From G965197405 sp965197405 (GTDB lineage Bacteria > Chloroflexota > Dehalococcoidia > Lucifugimonadales > JAGWBF01): a DNA stretch of 64,000 bases. Position numbers and translations under genes: made by a program. Below are positions 52,262 to 60,181 of the stretch, one piece after another. Where the stretch lies: assembly GCA_965197405.1 (NCBI GenBank), contig OZ240206.1:930001-994000 (forward strand), written 5' to 3'. The notes under the pieces were generated by a model. It ran no database searches, was not told the origin of the DNA, and saw only the letters and a list, made by a program, of their open reading frames with translations. Each line of letters starts with the position of its first letter. Position 1 is the stretch's first letter.

Positions 52262-52333
52262 CCGGCATCTCCGTATGGGCTTTCGCTGAATATATTTTCC
52301 GTCTTACCATGAAAATAGCCTGCATCCCCTCTC

Positions 52334-52433
52334 ATGTCATTCCGAGCGCAGCGAGGAATCTAAAAATCTATGCCATTGAGTAAGCCTACGCTTGAGATTC
52401 CTCACTCCGCTTCGCTCAGTTCGGAATGACATG
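52334..52433. repeat. Palindromic CATTCCGAGCG element (100 bp)
   Basis: Inverted ends CATGTCATTCCGAGCG and TCAGTTCGGAATGACATG; the internal GAGGAATCTAAA pairs with TTGAGATTCCTC. It is the cleanest short member of the family also seen at 24539 and 62560. Confidence 0.75.
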
Positions 52434-52470
52434 CGGTGGGGCCTATACTGCATAAAAATGCTCGCCTGCC

Positions 52471-52562
52471 ATTCCCACGAAAGCGGGTATCCACGTCCCT
52501 GACGCTTCTGGACTCCTGCTTCCGCAGAGCCTGCCCCTGCGAAAGCAGGGGAGTGCCAATGG
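52471..52562. repeat. Hairpin repeat, ATTCCCACGAAAGCGGG type
   Basis: ATTCCCACGAAAGCGGGTAT is followed by CCTGCTTCCGCAGAGCCTG and CCCCTGCGAAAGCAGGGG. Related copies are at 47064, 54940, 61070 and 62821. Confidence 0.6.
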
Positions 52563-52637
52563 GAAGGCTGGCTGGTATTTTCATCCTCTTACGTGGCCTT
52601 TACAAGGCTATAGCGATTCCGAGTTGATTGAGGCGTG

Positions 52638-53261
52638 CTAGGGCCTGGAGTCGCCCCACCGGTCGTAGGAACAGACCTCGGCCAGGGGATTCCGACTGAT
52701 GGGGCCGAAGCTCCCCCTCGGGTATCCCAGAGGAACACAATACACGACCTGCGCTGTGTCCGGGACCCCGAACAATCTGTGGACTCGCTCTTCCACCTGG
52801 GGGTGCAGTGTCGTAATGGTGCCCCCTATGCCCAGGGACCGCGCGGCAAGCAACAGGTTCTGCACCGCCGGGATCACCGAAGCCATAGGCCCGGCCCCTT
52901 TGGCATTAGCGCATACCAGGACCAGCACCGGAGGCTGGCCGATTTCGTCGGCCAGCCTCATCGCCGACCGCAGCACTCTGTTCTCCGGCGGAATGTCTTC
53001 CGGCCCATGAATCCCGGCATCCCCGCGCTTCGCCCACCAGGCCTCACGGTACAATGGAGCGAACTGGGCGCGCAATTCCGCGTCCCGCACCACCAGGAAG
53101 TGCCACGGCTGCATGTTGCCACCATTCGGGGCCTGTATCCCCGCCTCGAGGATGTCACGCAGGTCTGCGTCGGGTATGGGGTCCGACTTGAAACGTCTGA
53201 TGGCTCGCAGTGTGAAAATGGCTTCTCCCACGGACATGGAGAGACGGCTTGCTGTAGTCAT
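52638..53261 (-). CDS. Nitroreductase family protein
   Basis: The start is ATG 53261 (MTTASRLSMSVGEAIFTLRAIRRFKSDPIPDADL) with AAGGAG upstream, giving 207 residues. The frame extends to 53297 without support. AIRRFKSDPI, QAPNGGNMQPWHFLVVRD and the LAARSLGIGGTITTLH region are typical FMN-binding parts of the nitroreductase fold; VYCVPLGYPRGSFGP is the usual C-terminal motif. Substrate is unknown (nitro compounds, quinones or flavins). It is divergent from nothing close and is followed by repeats. Confidence 0.92.
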   Translation of the reverse strand: MTTASRLSMSVGEAIFTLRAIRRFKSDPIPDADLRDILEAGIQAPNGGNMQPWHFLVVRDAELRAQFAPLYREAWWAKRGDAGIHGPEDIPPENRVLRSAMRLADEIGQPPVLVLVCANAKGAGPMASVIPAVQNLLLAARSLGIGGTITTLHPQVEERVHRLFGVPDTAQVVYCVPLGYPRGSFGPISRNPLAEVCSYDRWGDSRP

Positions 53262-53364
53262 GGGACCCCGCTCCTTTTTGGCTCTCCGGCACAACACAGA
53301 CTACCCCCCCCGCCGGTCGGGGCAATGGACAAGACTGGGCCGGTATGCGGGTGTATCGTCGGAC

Positions 53365-53754
53365 TTAGGACTTCACGGCTACGGCCTCTATCTCCACCAG
53401 GAGGTCGGGGAATGCAAGGGCGCTAATCTCCACGCCCGTGCTGGCCGGGGGAGGATCGGGAAAGAACTGGGACCTGACGTCATGGGTCTCCGCCAGGAGG
53501 CTTATGTCGGTGACGTACACGGTAACCTTGACCACGTCCTCCATGGAGGCCCCGGACGCCTCCAGCACGGTTTTGACGTTCTCCAGCGCCTGCCGGGTCT
53601 GGGCCTTCATATCTCCCTTTCCCACCACGTTCCCCTCGGCGTCCAGCGCCACCTGACCGGAGACGTAGACGGAGTTGCCAATCTGAATACCCTGCGAGTA
53701 GTTGAACCTGTCATCCCATTTCCAGCCCGGGTCAACCTTCACTCGTGCGCTCAT
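53365..53754 (-). CDS. RidA/YjgF family protein
   Basis: The start is ATG 53754 (MSARVKVDPGWKWDDRFNYSQGI) after AAGGAGG at six bases, giving 129 residues; an upstream ATG at 53814 is rejected. GNSVYVSGQVALDAEGNVVGKGDMKAQTRQALENVKTVLEASGASMEDVVKVTVYVTDI is the classic trimeric RidA pattern. The usual C-terminal Arg (RVEI/REV) region reads STGVEISALAFPDLLVEIEAVAV, so the enamine-deaminase Arg near that position is replaced by Thr-Gly-Val. It may be a RidA-like member with another role. Confidence 0.9.
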   Translation of the reverse strand: MSARVKVDPGWKWDDRFNYSQGIQIGNSVYVSGQVALDAEGNVVGKGDMKAQTRQALENVKTVLEASGASMEDVVKVTVYVTDISLLAETHDVRSQFFPDPPPASTGVEISALAFPDLLVEIEAVAVKS

Positions 53755-53847
53755 CTCTGTCCTCCTTTCCGGTAATTCGCGGAGACTCAACCACCTCAAT
53801 GGAAACTCTATCAATCGTCAAATGATTATGTCACGGCCTCAAACCAC

Positions 53848-53856
53848 TGGTATACT
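53848..53856 (+). promoter_or_regulatory. Extended -10 promoter of the LLM gene
   Basis: TGGTATACT (TATACT at 53851-53856) lies 68 bases upstream of the ATG at 53924. It is an extended -10 element; a -35 box is weak. Confidence 0.5.
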
Positions 53857-53923
53857 TGTGTCGGAGAACGGGACACCTGACAATCAACTCCCGGAAGTGT
53901 ACGCTACATCCGATTAAACCAGA

Positions 53924-54895
53924 ATGGAGTCCGCCGTGTCAAAGCTAGATTTATTCCTGATGCAGGACGTACCCTACCCCGACTTTATCGAGATGGCCCA
54001 GCTGGCCGAGGAGCACGGGTTCGAGGACCTGTGGCTGATTGACGGCCAGGACGTTTTCCCGGACCCGTGGACGACGGCAGCCCTGTGCGCAGTTAACACC
54101 TCCCGCATCCGTATAGGTCCGGGTGTGACCAACCCCCTCACTCGCCACCCCAGGGTAACGGCCAACGCCATGCTAACGGTCCACGAGCTCTCGGGGGGAC
54201 GGGGCGTCCTGGGCCTGGGAGCGGGGGATAACGCCGTCCGTACCATGGGCTGGAAGCCCGCCAGCGTGTCGGTGATGCGCGAGGCCGTGGAGATTTGCCG
54301 GGAGAAGTTCAAGCGAAACTCCGCCGAGATTCCCATATACATAGCCGCCGGAGGCCCCAGGATGACCGCCTACGCCCTGAGCGCGGCCGATGGGATCATC
54401 GTCGCCGGCGGCGGCACGCCTCAAGACCTGCGACGCGTGGTCGGTCGAGTCGAGGCGGGCGCGAAGGAAACGGGTAGAGAGATGGCAGCCGTGCCGGTAT
54501 TTTACACCCTGGGGTTCGCCATATCCCACGACCGGCAGGAGGCCCTCGACGATGCGAGGGGGGCGATAGCCCGGCTGGTGAGGGACTTCGTGGATGGCTC
54601 TCAGAGCTACCCCCCCGAGCTGGAGAATCTCAGAAGCGAAGTAGAGAGAGTAGCCGGAGCTTACGACTATGCCTCCCACCTGAAGTCCCACGTGCCCCAC
54701 TCTCGGATGGTGAGTGACGCCCTGGTGGAAGCCTATGGCCTGGCCGGGACGCCGCAGGAAGTGACCCCGAAGTTCAAGGCCCTATGGCGTGAGGCAGCCG
54801 GCTTGGATCTCACCTTCTACCTCAGAGCGGACGGGCGGGGGAAGAAGAGGAGCTTCGAGCTGTTTGTACGCGAGGTCTTGCCCGAGCTACGCTGA
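53924..54895 (+). CDS. LLM-class (F420-type) oxidoreductase
   Basis: This 323-residue protein has a short luciferase-like barrel: SKLDLFLMQDVPYPDFIEMAQLAEEHGFEDLWLIDGQDVFPDPWTTAALCAVNTSRIRIGPGVTNPLTRHPRVTANAMLTVHELSGGRGVLGLGAGDNAVRTMGW. The LGxGAGD-x-AV-x-x-xG pattern and GPGVTNP are characteristic of the methylene-tetrahydromethanopterin reductase-like, F420-dependent branch, so the cofactor may be F420 rather than FMN. Substrate is unknown. The ATG at 53924 is followed by an in-frame GTG (VSKLDLF) that could also serve. Monocistronic. Confidence 0.9.
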   Translation: MESAVSKLDLFLMQDVPYPDFIEMAQLAEEHGFEDLWLIDGQDVFPDPWTTAALCAVNTSRIRIGPGVTNPLTRHPRVTANAMLTVHELSGGRGVLGLGAGDNAVRTMGWKPASVSVMREAVEICREKFKRNSAEIPIYIAAGGPRMTAYALSAADGIIVAGGGTPQDLRRVVGRVEAGAKETGREMAAVPVFYTLGFAISHDRQEALDDARGAIARLVRDFVDGSQSYPPELENLRSEVERVAGAYDYASHLKSHVPHSRMVSDALVEAYGLAGTPQEVTPKFKALWREAAGLDLTFYLRADGRGKKRSFELFVREVLPELR

Positions 54896-54939
54896 AGTGC
54901 TTCACCATTTTACTGCATCTTCAAGCAGGGCCTTCCCCG

Positions 54940-55031
54940 TCGTCACTCCTGCTTTCGCAGGGGTCCAGGCCAGGGATATGGATTCCCGCTCAAAGCCTGC
55001 CCCGTACTGGATACTGGGGCCGGGATAACGG
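54940..55031. repeat. Hairpin repeat, CGTCACTCCTGCTTTCGCAGG type
   Basis: CGTCACTCCTGCTTTCGCAG, then GGATTCCCGC, and CCCCGTACTGGATACTGGGG. It belongs to the same dispersed family as 47064, 52471, 61070 and 62821. Confidence 0.55.
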
Positions 55032-55104
55032 GGTGTGAGCCTGCCTGCGGAGGTAGGTCTGTATTCAACTGATGCCGAGAGTGAAAAGGCCCTGTATATT
55101 CACT

Positions 55105-55151
55105 AGGACGGTCCGCAAAGTCAGGCTAATATCTGGCTTTGCGGTCGTCCT
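55105..55151 (-). terminator. Long hairpin after the PLD-NTPase gene
   Basis: GGACGGTCCGCAAAGTCAG pairs with CTGGCTTTGCGGTCGTCC around GCTAATAT, with one bulge. It lies immediately after the gene's stop (55153, minus strand). It has no T-run, but the position fits a 3' stabilising or terminating stem. Confidence 0.6.
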
Positions 55152-55152
55152 G

Positions 55153-57174
55153 CTATCCCCAAAATCTCCACCAAGGACGCCCCGGACCCAGCCGCTCCCC
55201 TAGAAAATCCTCCAGACTGGCCCGGTGCAGCACCGTCCGGCTGCCGCTGCTGGCGTCTTCATCAATCAGGGTGGATGGAACATCCTCCCAGTCAAAGCCA
55301 CGTCTGCCGAAGGCGTCCCGAGGCTCCCATACGATGATCCTGTTGCCGTCAATCGTCCAGCCGTTGGGTACCTCCCCTTCGCTCCTGGCGTAGGCGGATT
55401 CCCGGAGTAGACTATTGATGCGGGCCTTGACTCGGTCATACCGCTTCTCTGCGTAGCCAAGCCAAGTTACTTTCTGACACCAGGCTGGGGGAGGGCCAGT
55501 AGCACCTTCTGTGAGAATGTTGGCTAGCACACCCGACGAAAGGGCCAGCCAGTCCTCCGGGAGGCGTTCTTCGTCTACGCGGTCCATGACCTCCACCAGG
55601 TAACGCCGGTAGAGATGACCGGTCAGGCCACGGCGCATCTCTTGTATCCGGCCCTGCAACCCTTGGCGTAACGCCTCGTCGTGGGCGGGCAAGGCCGTCG
55701 TCGTATATATCATCATGCTGCGCTTGACCACCTCGTCAGGGAAGGACTGGGGCTCCGCATTCATGGACAGCATGAACCCCGGGTATTCGGCGACAGGTGG
55801 TTGCAACTCGTCCTTGATCATGTCTTTGCCATGACTATTGAAGGCCCGGCGACCGATGTCATCAAAGACAACGGGGAAGCGCTTATAGCCTTGCTGCAAA
55901 CCGCGAAGCTGGGCCGTGGTAAAGCTACGCTTGTCCACGGTATGGGCAAAGCCGAACATGGAGGTCATCAAGGTGTCTACCAGGCTGGTCTTGCCGCAGT
56001 TGGACTTGCCAAAGACGATGGCAAAAGAGGGATAGCGGATTACGTCGCTGTCCTGCAACAGAGCCAGGGAGCGAAGGTCGCACAGGAATGGGGAGAAGTA
56101 GAGCCAGGACATCAGGCTGAAATAGTCGCGCTGGAGCCCCGCCACATTCCCTTCAAATGCTCCGTCGTAGTTCTTGAAATAGTCCAGCAAGAGCCCGGAG
56201 TCCGTTTTGACGAACCCGTCGTTCCACTCCAGAGGGAACCGCTCACCAGACAGCGTCGCCAATCGGTTTGTCCTGTCTATAGAAAGATAGCGGCTGTCGG
56301 CTTCCTCGGCAGACTTGACCAGCCGTATCCGGCTTATCTCCCGCTTGATCTCGGGTGTGATTGTCTGTTTGCCGTTGCGAACAGCCGGCAATGCCGCAGA
56401 CAGGCGCGGCCCCAATACGGCAGCGACCCTTTCGATGCGTTCTACCTGGACCGGCGCTGACGTCTGGGACTCTGCGGCTCTGGGCGGTTCGATGACCACC
56501 GTTCCCGAGGCATCGGACATGACGGGGGCATCGGAAACCTCAATCTCCGCGTTGGTTATTCGCTCTTCCGGCAGTTGAATTTCGTCCGAGGCCGAATCCC
56601 TAATCGTGTCGAACATCCGGCTGTAGTGACTCCATGCTGCCTCGTCATCGTCAAAGATGACCAGGGTCTCGGACTGGTTCCCCGAAAAGGCTTGCTCGGA
56701 CAGGTTGGCGGAGCCGATGATTACACGCCTGTGTCCGTCGGCGCCTGACAACAGGTACAGCTTCGCGTGAGCTATGGACTTTCTCAGGACTCGGAAATAG
56801 GCTTGTCCCGCGTGGACCTTCTCGAGAATGCGGATGTGCCGCTCGTCCTTTAGTCCCATGATGGCAGCTCGTGTATCTCCGACAACCACCTTCTGGAAGG
56901 CGAGGATACTCTTGACCTCTCGCAGTGTACCTTCGTAGCCAAACACACACTCGAAGGTCTCGAAGGAGTAGCTGTCCAGCATCCTGACAATGGCGTTGGT
57001 GCTTGCGGAGTAGGTCAGCACGCGCAGGCTGTTGTAGCCGTCGAACAGGTCCCAGTCGAACTTCTGCTCGTCTAAGAATGTGGCGCGGACTACGCGAAGA
57101 CCAGTACCGTCGTCCAACATGAATGTGGACTGATTCTTGATTGCTCCGTTGGCCTGTGGCGTTAGAGGGTCCAT
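55153..57174 (-). CDS. Phospholipase D-like nuclease fused to a P-loop NTPase
   Basis: The protein has 673 residues. Residues 25-190 form a PLD-like domain with one HKD-type motif (SIAHAKLYLL...IIGSANLSEQAF; His136, Lys138, Gly-Ser-Ala-Asn 154-157). One motif per chain implies dimer catalysis, as in Nuc and BfiI. Residues 195-300 are a variable linker. Residues 375-490 are a P-loop NTPase: Walker A FGKSNCGKT (388-396), Walker B PVVFDDI (434-440), a sensor-like FMLSMNAEP and a basic VVKRSMM, close to SF3/D5-helicase spacing. The C-terminal part (about 500-673) has charged helices (RVKARINSLL) and a Trp-rich end. No homologue function is known to me; a nucleic-acid-acting or antiviral role is inferred. 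The gene stands alone, with a hairpin after it. Confidence 0.85.
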   Translation of the reverse strand: MDPLTPQANGAIKNQSTFMLDDGTGLRVVRATFLDEQKFDWDLFDGYNSLRVLTYSASTNAIVRMLDSYSFETFECVFGYEGTLREVKSILAFQKVVVGDTRAAIMGLKDERHIRILEKVHAGQAYFRVLRKSIAHAKLYLLSGADGHRRVIIGSANLSEQAFSGNQSETLVIFDDDEAAWSHYSRMFDTIRDSASDEIQLPEERITNAEIEVSDAPVMSDASGTVVIEPPRAAESQTSAPVQVERIERVAAVLGPRLSAALPAVRNGKQTITPEIKREISRIRLVKSAEEADSRYLSIDRTNRLATLSGERFPLEWNDGFVKTDSGLLLDYFKNYDGAFEGNVAGLQRDYFSLMSWLYFSPFLCDLRSLALLQDSDVIRYPSFAIVFGKSNCGKTSLVDTLMTSMFGFAHTVDKRSFTTAQLRGLQQGYKRFPVVFDDIGRRAFNSHGKDMIKDELQPPVAEYPGFMLSMNAEPQSFPDEVVKRSMMIYTTTALPAHDEALRQGLQGRIQEMRRGLTGHLYRRYLVEVMDRVDEERLPEDWLALSSGVLANILTEGATGPPPAWCQKVTWLGYAEKRYDRVKARINSLLRESAYARSEGEVPNGWTIDGNRIIVWEPRDAFGRRGFDWEDVPSTLIDEDASSGSRTVLHRASLEDFLGERLGPGRPWWRFWG

Positions 57175-57249
57175 ATACTCAATTTTACGGATAGTCAGGA
57201 AGCATGTCTACCAGCCTCGCCGATATTCTCAGCCTCTCCTGCTCCGCCA

Positions 57250-58443
57250 CTAGAAGTTGTGTGGAGTCCAGGGCTGGTACTGGACGGCGAACATGCGATC
57301 GGCGCGCAGCAGCGCCCCCGGAGTGCGCTCCTCCACCAGGCCCGCTTGGGCAAGGGTGCTGAAACTTACCGTCCCCAGGTAGGTTGAGGCTAAAGCGGCA
57401 ACGGGAATCACCAGGTCCGGCGATGAGCCAGAGGCGCGGCATGTGGCCCCCTCGGGAGACCCTTCCAGCTCGAACCGTCCTGTGTTCCAGGGACATATCT
57501 CTTCCAGCACCTCCAATACCAGACGGTCGCTTGCCATATAGCGCCGGATCTGTAGGGCGGCGGCCACGTCTATCAGACGCAGCCATAACCCGTCTCGCGT
57601 AGCTCTCTGTAGCCGGCGCGGGTCCGCCAGCGTCCACGGCAAAGGGTCATCTACCGGACGCCTTTCCGCCTCCGTGTGGGTAGTCAGGTCCAGATCGAAG
57701 CAAAATCGCCACAACGCGGTATTCGCCTCTTTAGTCACCGCCATCAACTCGTTCACTGTAGCTGTGGTCCCGCTGGTACGGTACTTTGCGTAGCCGTCCA
57801 CTCTCCCGTCGTCCTCATACGCAATGTAAAACAGGCCCCCCTGACCGCCTTGCCGGTGCTCAGGCGCTTGGGATTCCCGCTCCCAGTGGTGCAGCGCCTT
57901 CTGGAACACCCCAGGCCGTCCCTCGGTACTCCGTCGGGAAACCTCGGGCAACTGCTTCGGAATATCAGCCGGATCAACAAAGACGATTCGGCCGGGACTC
58001 TCATGGGGCCGAGCGTACCCGTTGTGTTGGCGCTGGATAGTCCAGTGCTCTCGCAATGACCCGATGCCATATCCGAACCTGCCGTAGATTACGCTTTCGG
58101 AGGCAAACAGCGCGGCCAACGGCTCGCCGCGCTCGTGGATATTCTTAATCTGATGGTGCATCATACTGGTCATCACCCCTTGCCGCCGGTGCGTGGGCTG
58201 TACCGCGATGTTGGCGACTCCTGCGGTGACAGCCGAAGCCCCGGGTATGGACATCTCAAGCCGGTGAGAATGAGCGCCACCGACAATGTTCCCCTGGTCG
58301 AATACGGCGATAGAACGGTCCAGGTCGAAATCGGGCCGCAGTACCTCCGGGTCAATGTTCAACCGGTTGCCATAAGCTCTCGCCTCAACCCGGACCCACT
58401 GAACAAACTCGTCAGCGGTTACCGTCCTCAATTCCAGCATCAA
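57250..58443 (-). CDS. Eis-like GNAT acetyltransferase
   Basis: This 397-residue protein has the tandem GNAT layout of Eis: MLELRTVTADEFVQWVRVEARAYG, GVANIAVQPTHRRQGVMTSMMHHQI (the acetyl-CoA loop RRQGV), LAALFASESVIYGRFGYGIGSLREHWTI, and a C-terminal SCP2-like domain (LEVLEEICPWNTGRFELEGSPEGATCRASGSSPDLVIPVAALASTYLG). Eis proteins acetylate aminoglycosides or other amines and end with a carboxylate that acts as general base; here the C-terminus is PHNF. Substrate is unknown. It is 76 bases upstream of the PLD-NTPase gene on the same strand, so co-transcription is possible. Confidence 0.9.
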   Translation of the reverse strand: MMLELRTVTADEFVQWVRVEARAYGNRLNIDPEVLRPDFDLDRSIAVFDQGNIVGGAHSHRLEMSIPGASAVTAGVANIAVQPTHRRQGVMTSMMHHQIKNIHERGEPLAALFASESVIYGRFGYGIGSLREHWTIQRQHNGYARPHESPGRIVFVDPADIPKQLPEVSRRSTEGRPGVFQKALHHWERESQAPEHRQGGQGGLFYIAYEDDGRVDGYAKYRTSGTTATVNELMAVTKEANTALWRFCFDLDLTTHTEAERRPVDDPLPWTLADPRRLQRATRDGLWLRLIDVAAALQIRRYMASDRLVLEVLEEICPWNTGRFELEGSPEGATCRASGSSPDLVIPVAALASTYLGTVSFSTLAQAGLVEERTPGALLRADRMFAVQYQPWTPHNF

Positions 58444-58502
58444 GTTTACTCTCCCAGCTTATCAGTCAGTTATCAATCAGGCCCGCCGGATACGTTGAGT
58501 TA

Positions 58503-58814
58503 TTAGGAATAGACCGTACCCAACCGGACCCCCAACACCCGCCCAATAGCCCAGATGCTGCTGCCCTCCTGGTACATATTCAAAGCCTGGCCCTTGACCT
58601 GCTCCGAGTAGTAATGCCGGTCGCCCCCTGGGGTGAAGCGGCAGTGACGCTCTCTACACCGGTAAAGCCTGCCCCCGGCTACGACCGGGGGGCTGGTTCC
58701 GTCGGGAGCAACCGTCTTTGGGCAGCCAGTTGGGACCGCAGTGAGGGCAGCGCAGGTTGTCGCGTCGTTCCAATACCCCTGCGCTTCCTTTTGAATCTGG
58801 CTCAATTCTAACAC
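58503..58814 (-). pseudogene. IS1-like transposase N-terminal remnant, frameshifted
   Basis: The frame ends YRCRERHCRFTPGGDRHYYS, EQVKGQALNMYQEGSSIWAIGRVLGVRLGTVYS, the N-terminal zinc-finger and helix-turn-helix part of IS1-family (InsA-like) transposases. The first half of that domain (NLRCPHCGPNWLPKDGCSRR) is in another frame just upstream, so a frameshift separates CxxC from the rest. The catalytic DDE part is absent. This is a relic, not an active element. Confidence 0.7.
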
Positions 58815-58851
58815 CTCAACTCCTGTAGAGAATACCTTCTGTTAGCTCGTC

Positions 58852-58879
58852 TTGACACCATGAAGAGGGCAACTATATA
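58852..58879 (+). promoter_or_regulatory. Promoter of trxB
   Basis: TTGACA (58852-58857), a 16-base spacer and TATATA (58874-58879) lie about 100 bases before the trxB TTG start. Confidence 0.6.
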
Positions 58880-58977
58880 GTTAAGCCACCCCAATCATAT
58901 AAGTATATGAGCTGGCCGGAGACGGGCCGGCCAGGGCACAGCGACCGAGCAGGAGGAAGACCGCGGGGAGGTGAGAC

Positions 58978-59913
58978 TTGGCTAGAGAGTACGACGTGAT
59001 AATCGCAGGGGCCGGCGTGGCGGGCCTTACGGCGGGCATGTACGCCGCCCGCTATGGCCTCAGAACGGCTGTAATCGAACCGATGATGGGCGGGAACCAG
59101 ATAATTAACGTGGAGAAGATCGAGGACTTCCCCGGCTTCCCCCAGGGAATCTCAGGCGCTGAGCTGGTCCCCCTCATGCTGGAGCAAGCTATGAATGCGG
59201 GGGCCGAGTTCCTGATGGAAGAAGCCACAGGGATCGTCCAGGACAACCCCTACAAGTCCATAGCGACTACCGAAGGCACCTACCGGGCCAAGGCCGTCAT
59301 TGTGGCCGTTGGATCAAGCCTGAAGAAGCTGGGCATCCCCGGAGAAGAGAGGTTCTATGGCAGTGGGGTATCCCACTGTGCCAGCTGTGACGGGCCTATG
59401 TACGCCGGGGGGACTGTGGGCGTGATTGGCGGCGGCGACTCGGCGACGGACGAGGCCCTGACCCTCACGGAGTATACGGATAGGGTTATCCTCTTCCATC
59501 GCAGGGACAAGCTGAGGGCCCAGAGGGCGATTCAGGACCGGGTGTTGAGTCACCCAAAGATAGATGTGGCCTTCAACACGGTGGTGGAGTCCGTCCTGGG
59601 AGGGGCGATGGTCACCGGAGTCCAGACCCGCAACGTCATTACCAACCTGTCTGACCGCATAGAGCTTTCAGGGGTTTTCGTGTATGTCGGGCTGGAGCCT
59701 AACACGGAGTTCGTGCGCGGCCTTCTCAAGACGGACAACGCCGGGCACATTCCCGTGGACCTCTGGATGGAGACGCGGGTGTCCGGCATTTTCGCTGCCG
59801 GCGACGTAAGGCAACACTCGGCATCCCAGCTTGCCAGCGCAGCAGGCGACGGCGCCACGGCGGCGATAGCGGCCTTCCGCTACATAACGGGCCGCCAGTG
59901 GCCCAGAAACTGA
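58978..59913 (+). CDS. trxB: Thioredoxin reductase
   Basis: This 311-residue protein starts at TTG 58978 after GGGGAGGTGA. The FAD motif is IIAGAGVAGLTAGMYAARYG, the redox pair is CASC (Cys134, Cys137) in HCASCDGPMYAGG, the NADPH site is VGVIGGGDSATDEALTL, and the second FAD motif is GIFAAGDVR. It reduces thioredoxin with NADPH or, in some relatives, other donors. Length is typical. The stop lies inside the duplicated target sequence of the MITE-like element that follows (59904-59914). Confidence 0.95.
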   Translation: MAREYDVIIAGAGVAGLTAGMYAARYGLRTAVIEPMMGGNQIINVEKIEDFPGFPQGISGAELVPLMLEQAMNAGAEFLMEEATGIVQDNPYKSIATTEGTYRAKAVIVAVGSSLKKLGIPGEERFYGSGVSHCASCDGPMYAGGTVGVIGGGDSATDEALTLTEYTDRVILFHRRDKLRAQRAIQDRVLSHPKIDVAFNTVVESVLGGAMVTGVQTRNVITNLSDRIELSGVFVYVGLEPNTEFVRGLLKTDNAGHIPVDLWMETRVSGIFAAGDVRQHSASQLASAAGDGATAAIAAFRYITGRQWPRN

Positions 59914-59914
59914 G

Positions 59915-60111
59915 GGCGGGACCGGCTCATTCTCGAAGTTAGGTGAGTACAGGACTCCGCCGCGCGTCATTCCGAACCGAGCGAAGCGGAGTGAGGAATC
60001 TAAAATGGCGACCAACAAAGACCGGAATCAAAGCAGTACCAGCCAGAACAAGGCTGCGGTCAGCCAGGATTTTAGACCCCTCGCTTCGCTCGGGGTGACA
60101 ATGAAACGGCC
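59915..60111 (+). mobile_element. MITE-like element with target duplication (copy B)
   Basis: The element is about 197 bases, flanked by CAGAAACTGAG (59904-59914 and 60112-60122). The identity extends to 15 bases (GGCCCAGAAACTGAG), although four of these may belong to the element end. It is about 85% similar to copy A at 43623-43844 and lacks A's extra AGCCTGCCCCTGGCTTGAACA segment. It ends GACAATGAAACGGCC. Confidence 0.75.
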
Positions 60112-60181
60112 CAGAAACTGAGCGCGGCTGGCCGGACGACACCAGGCAACAAGGGAAGCGTCACTCGAAGAGGAGGCAGAG

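Larger units (their letters stand above)
52262..52637. other. Intergenic filled by two repeat types
   Basis: This gap carries the palindromic element at 52334-52433 and a hairpin repeat at 52471-52562. No gene was found. Confidence 0.5.
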
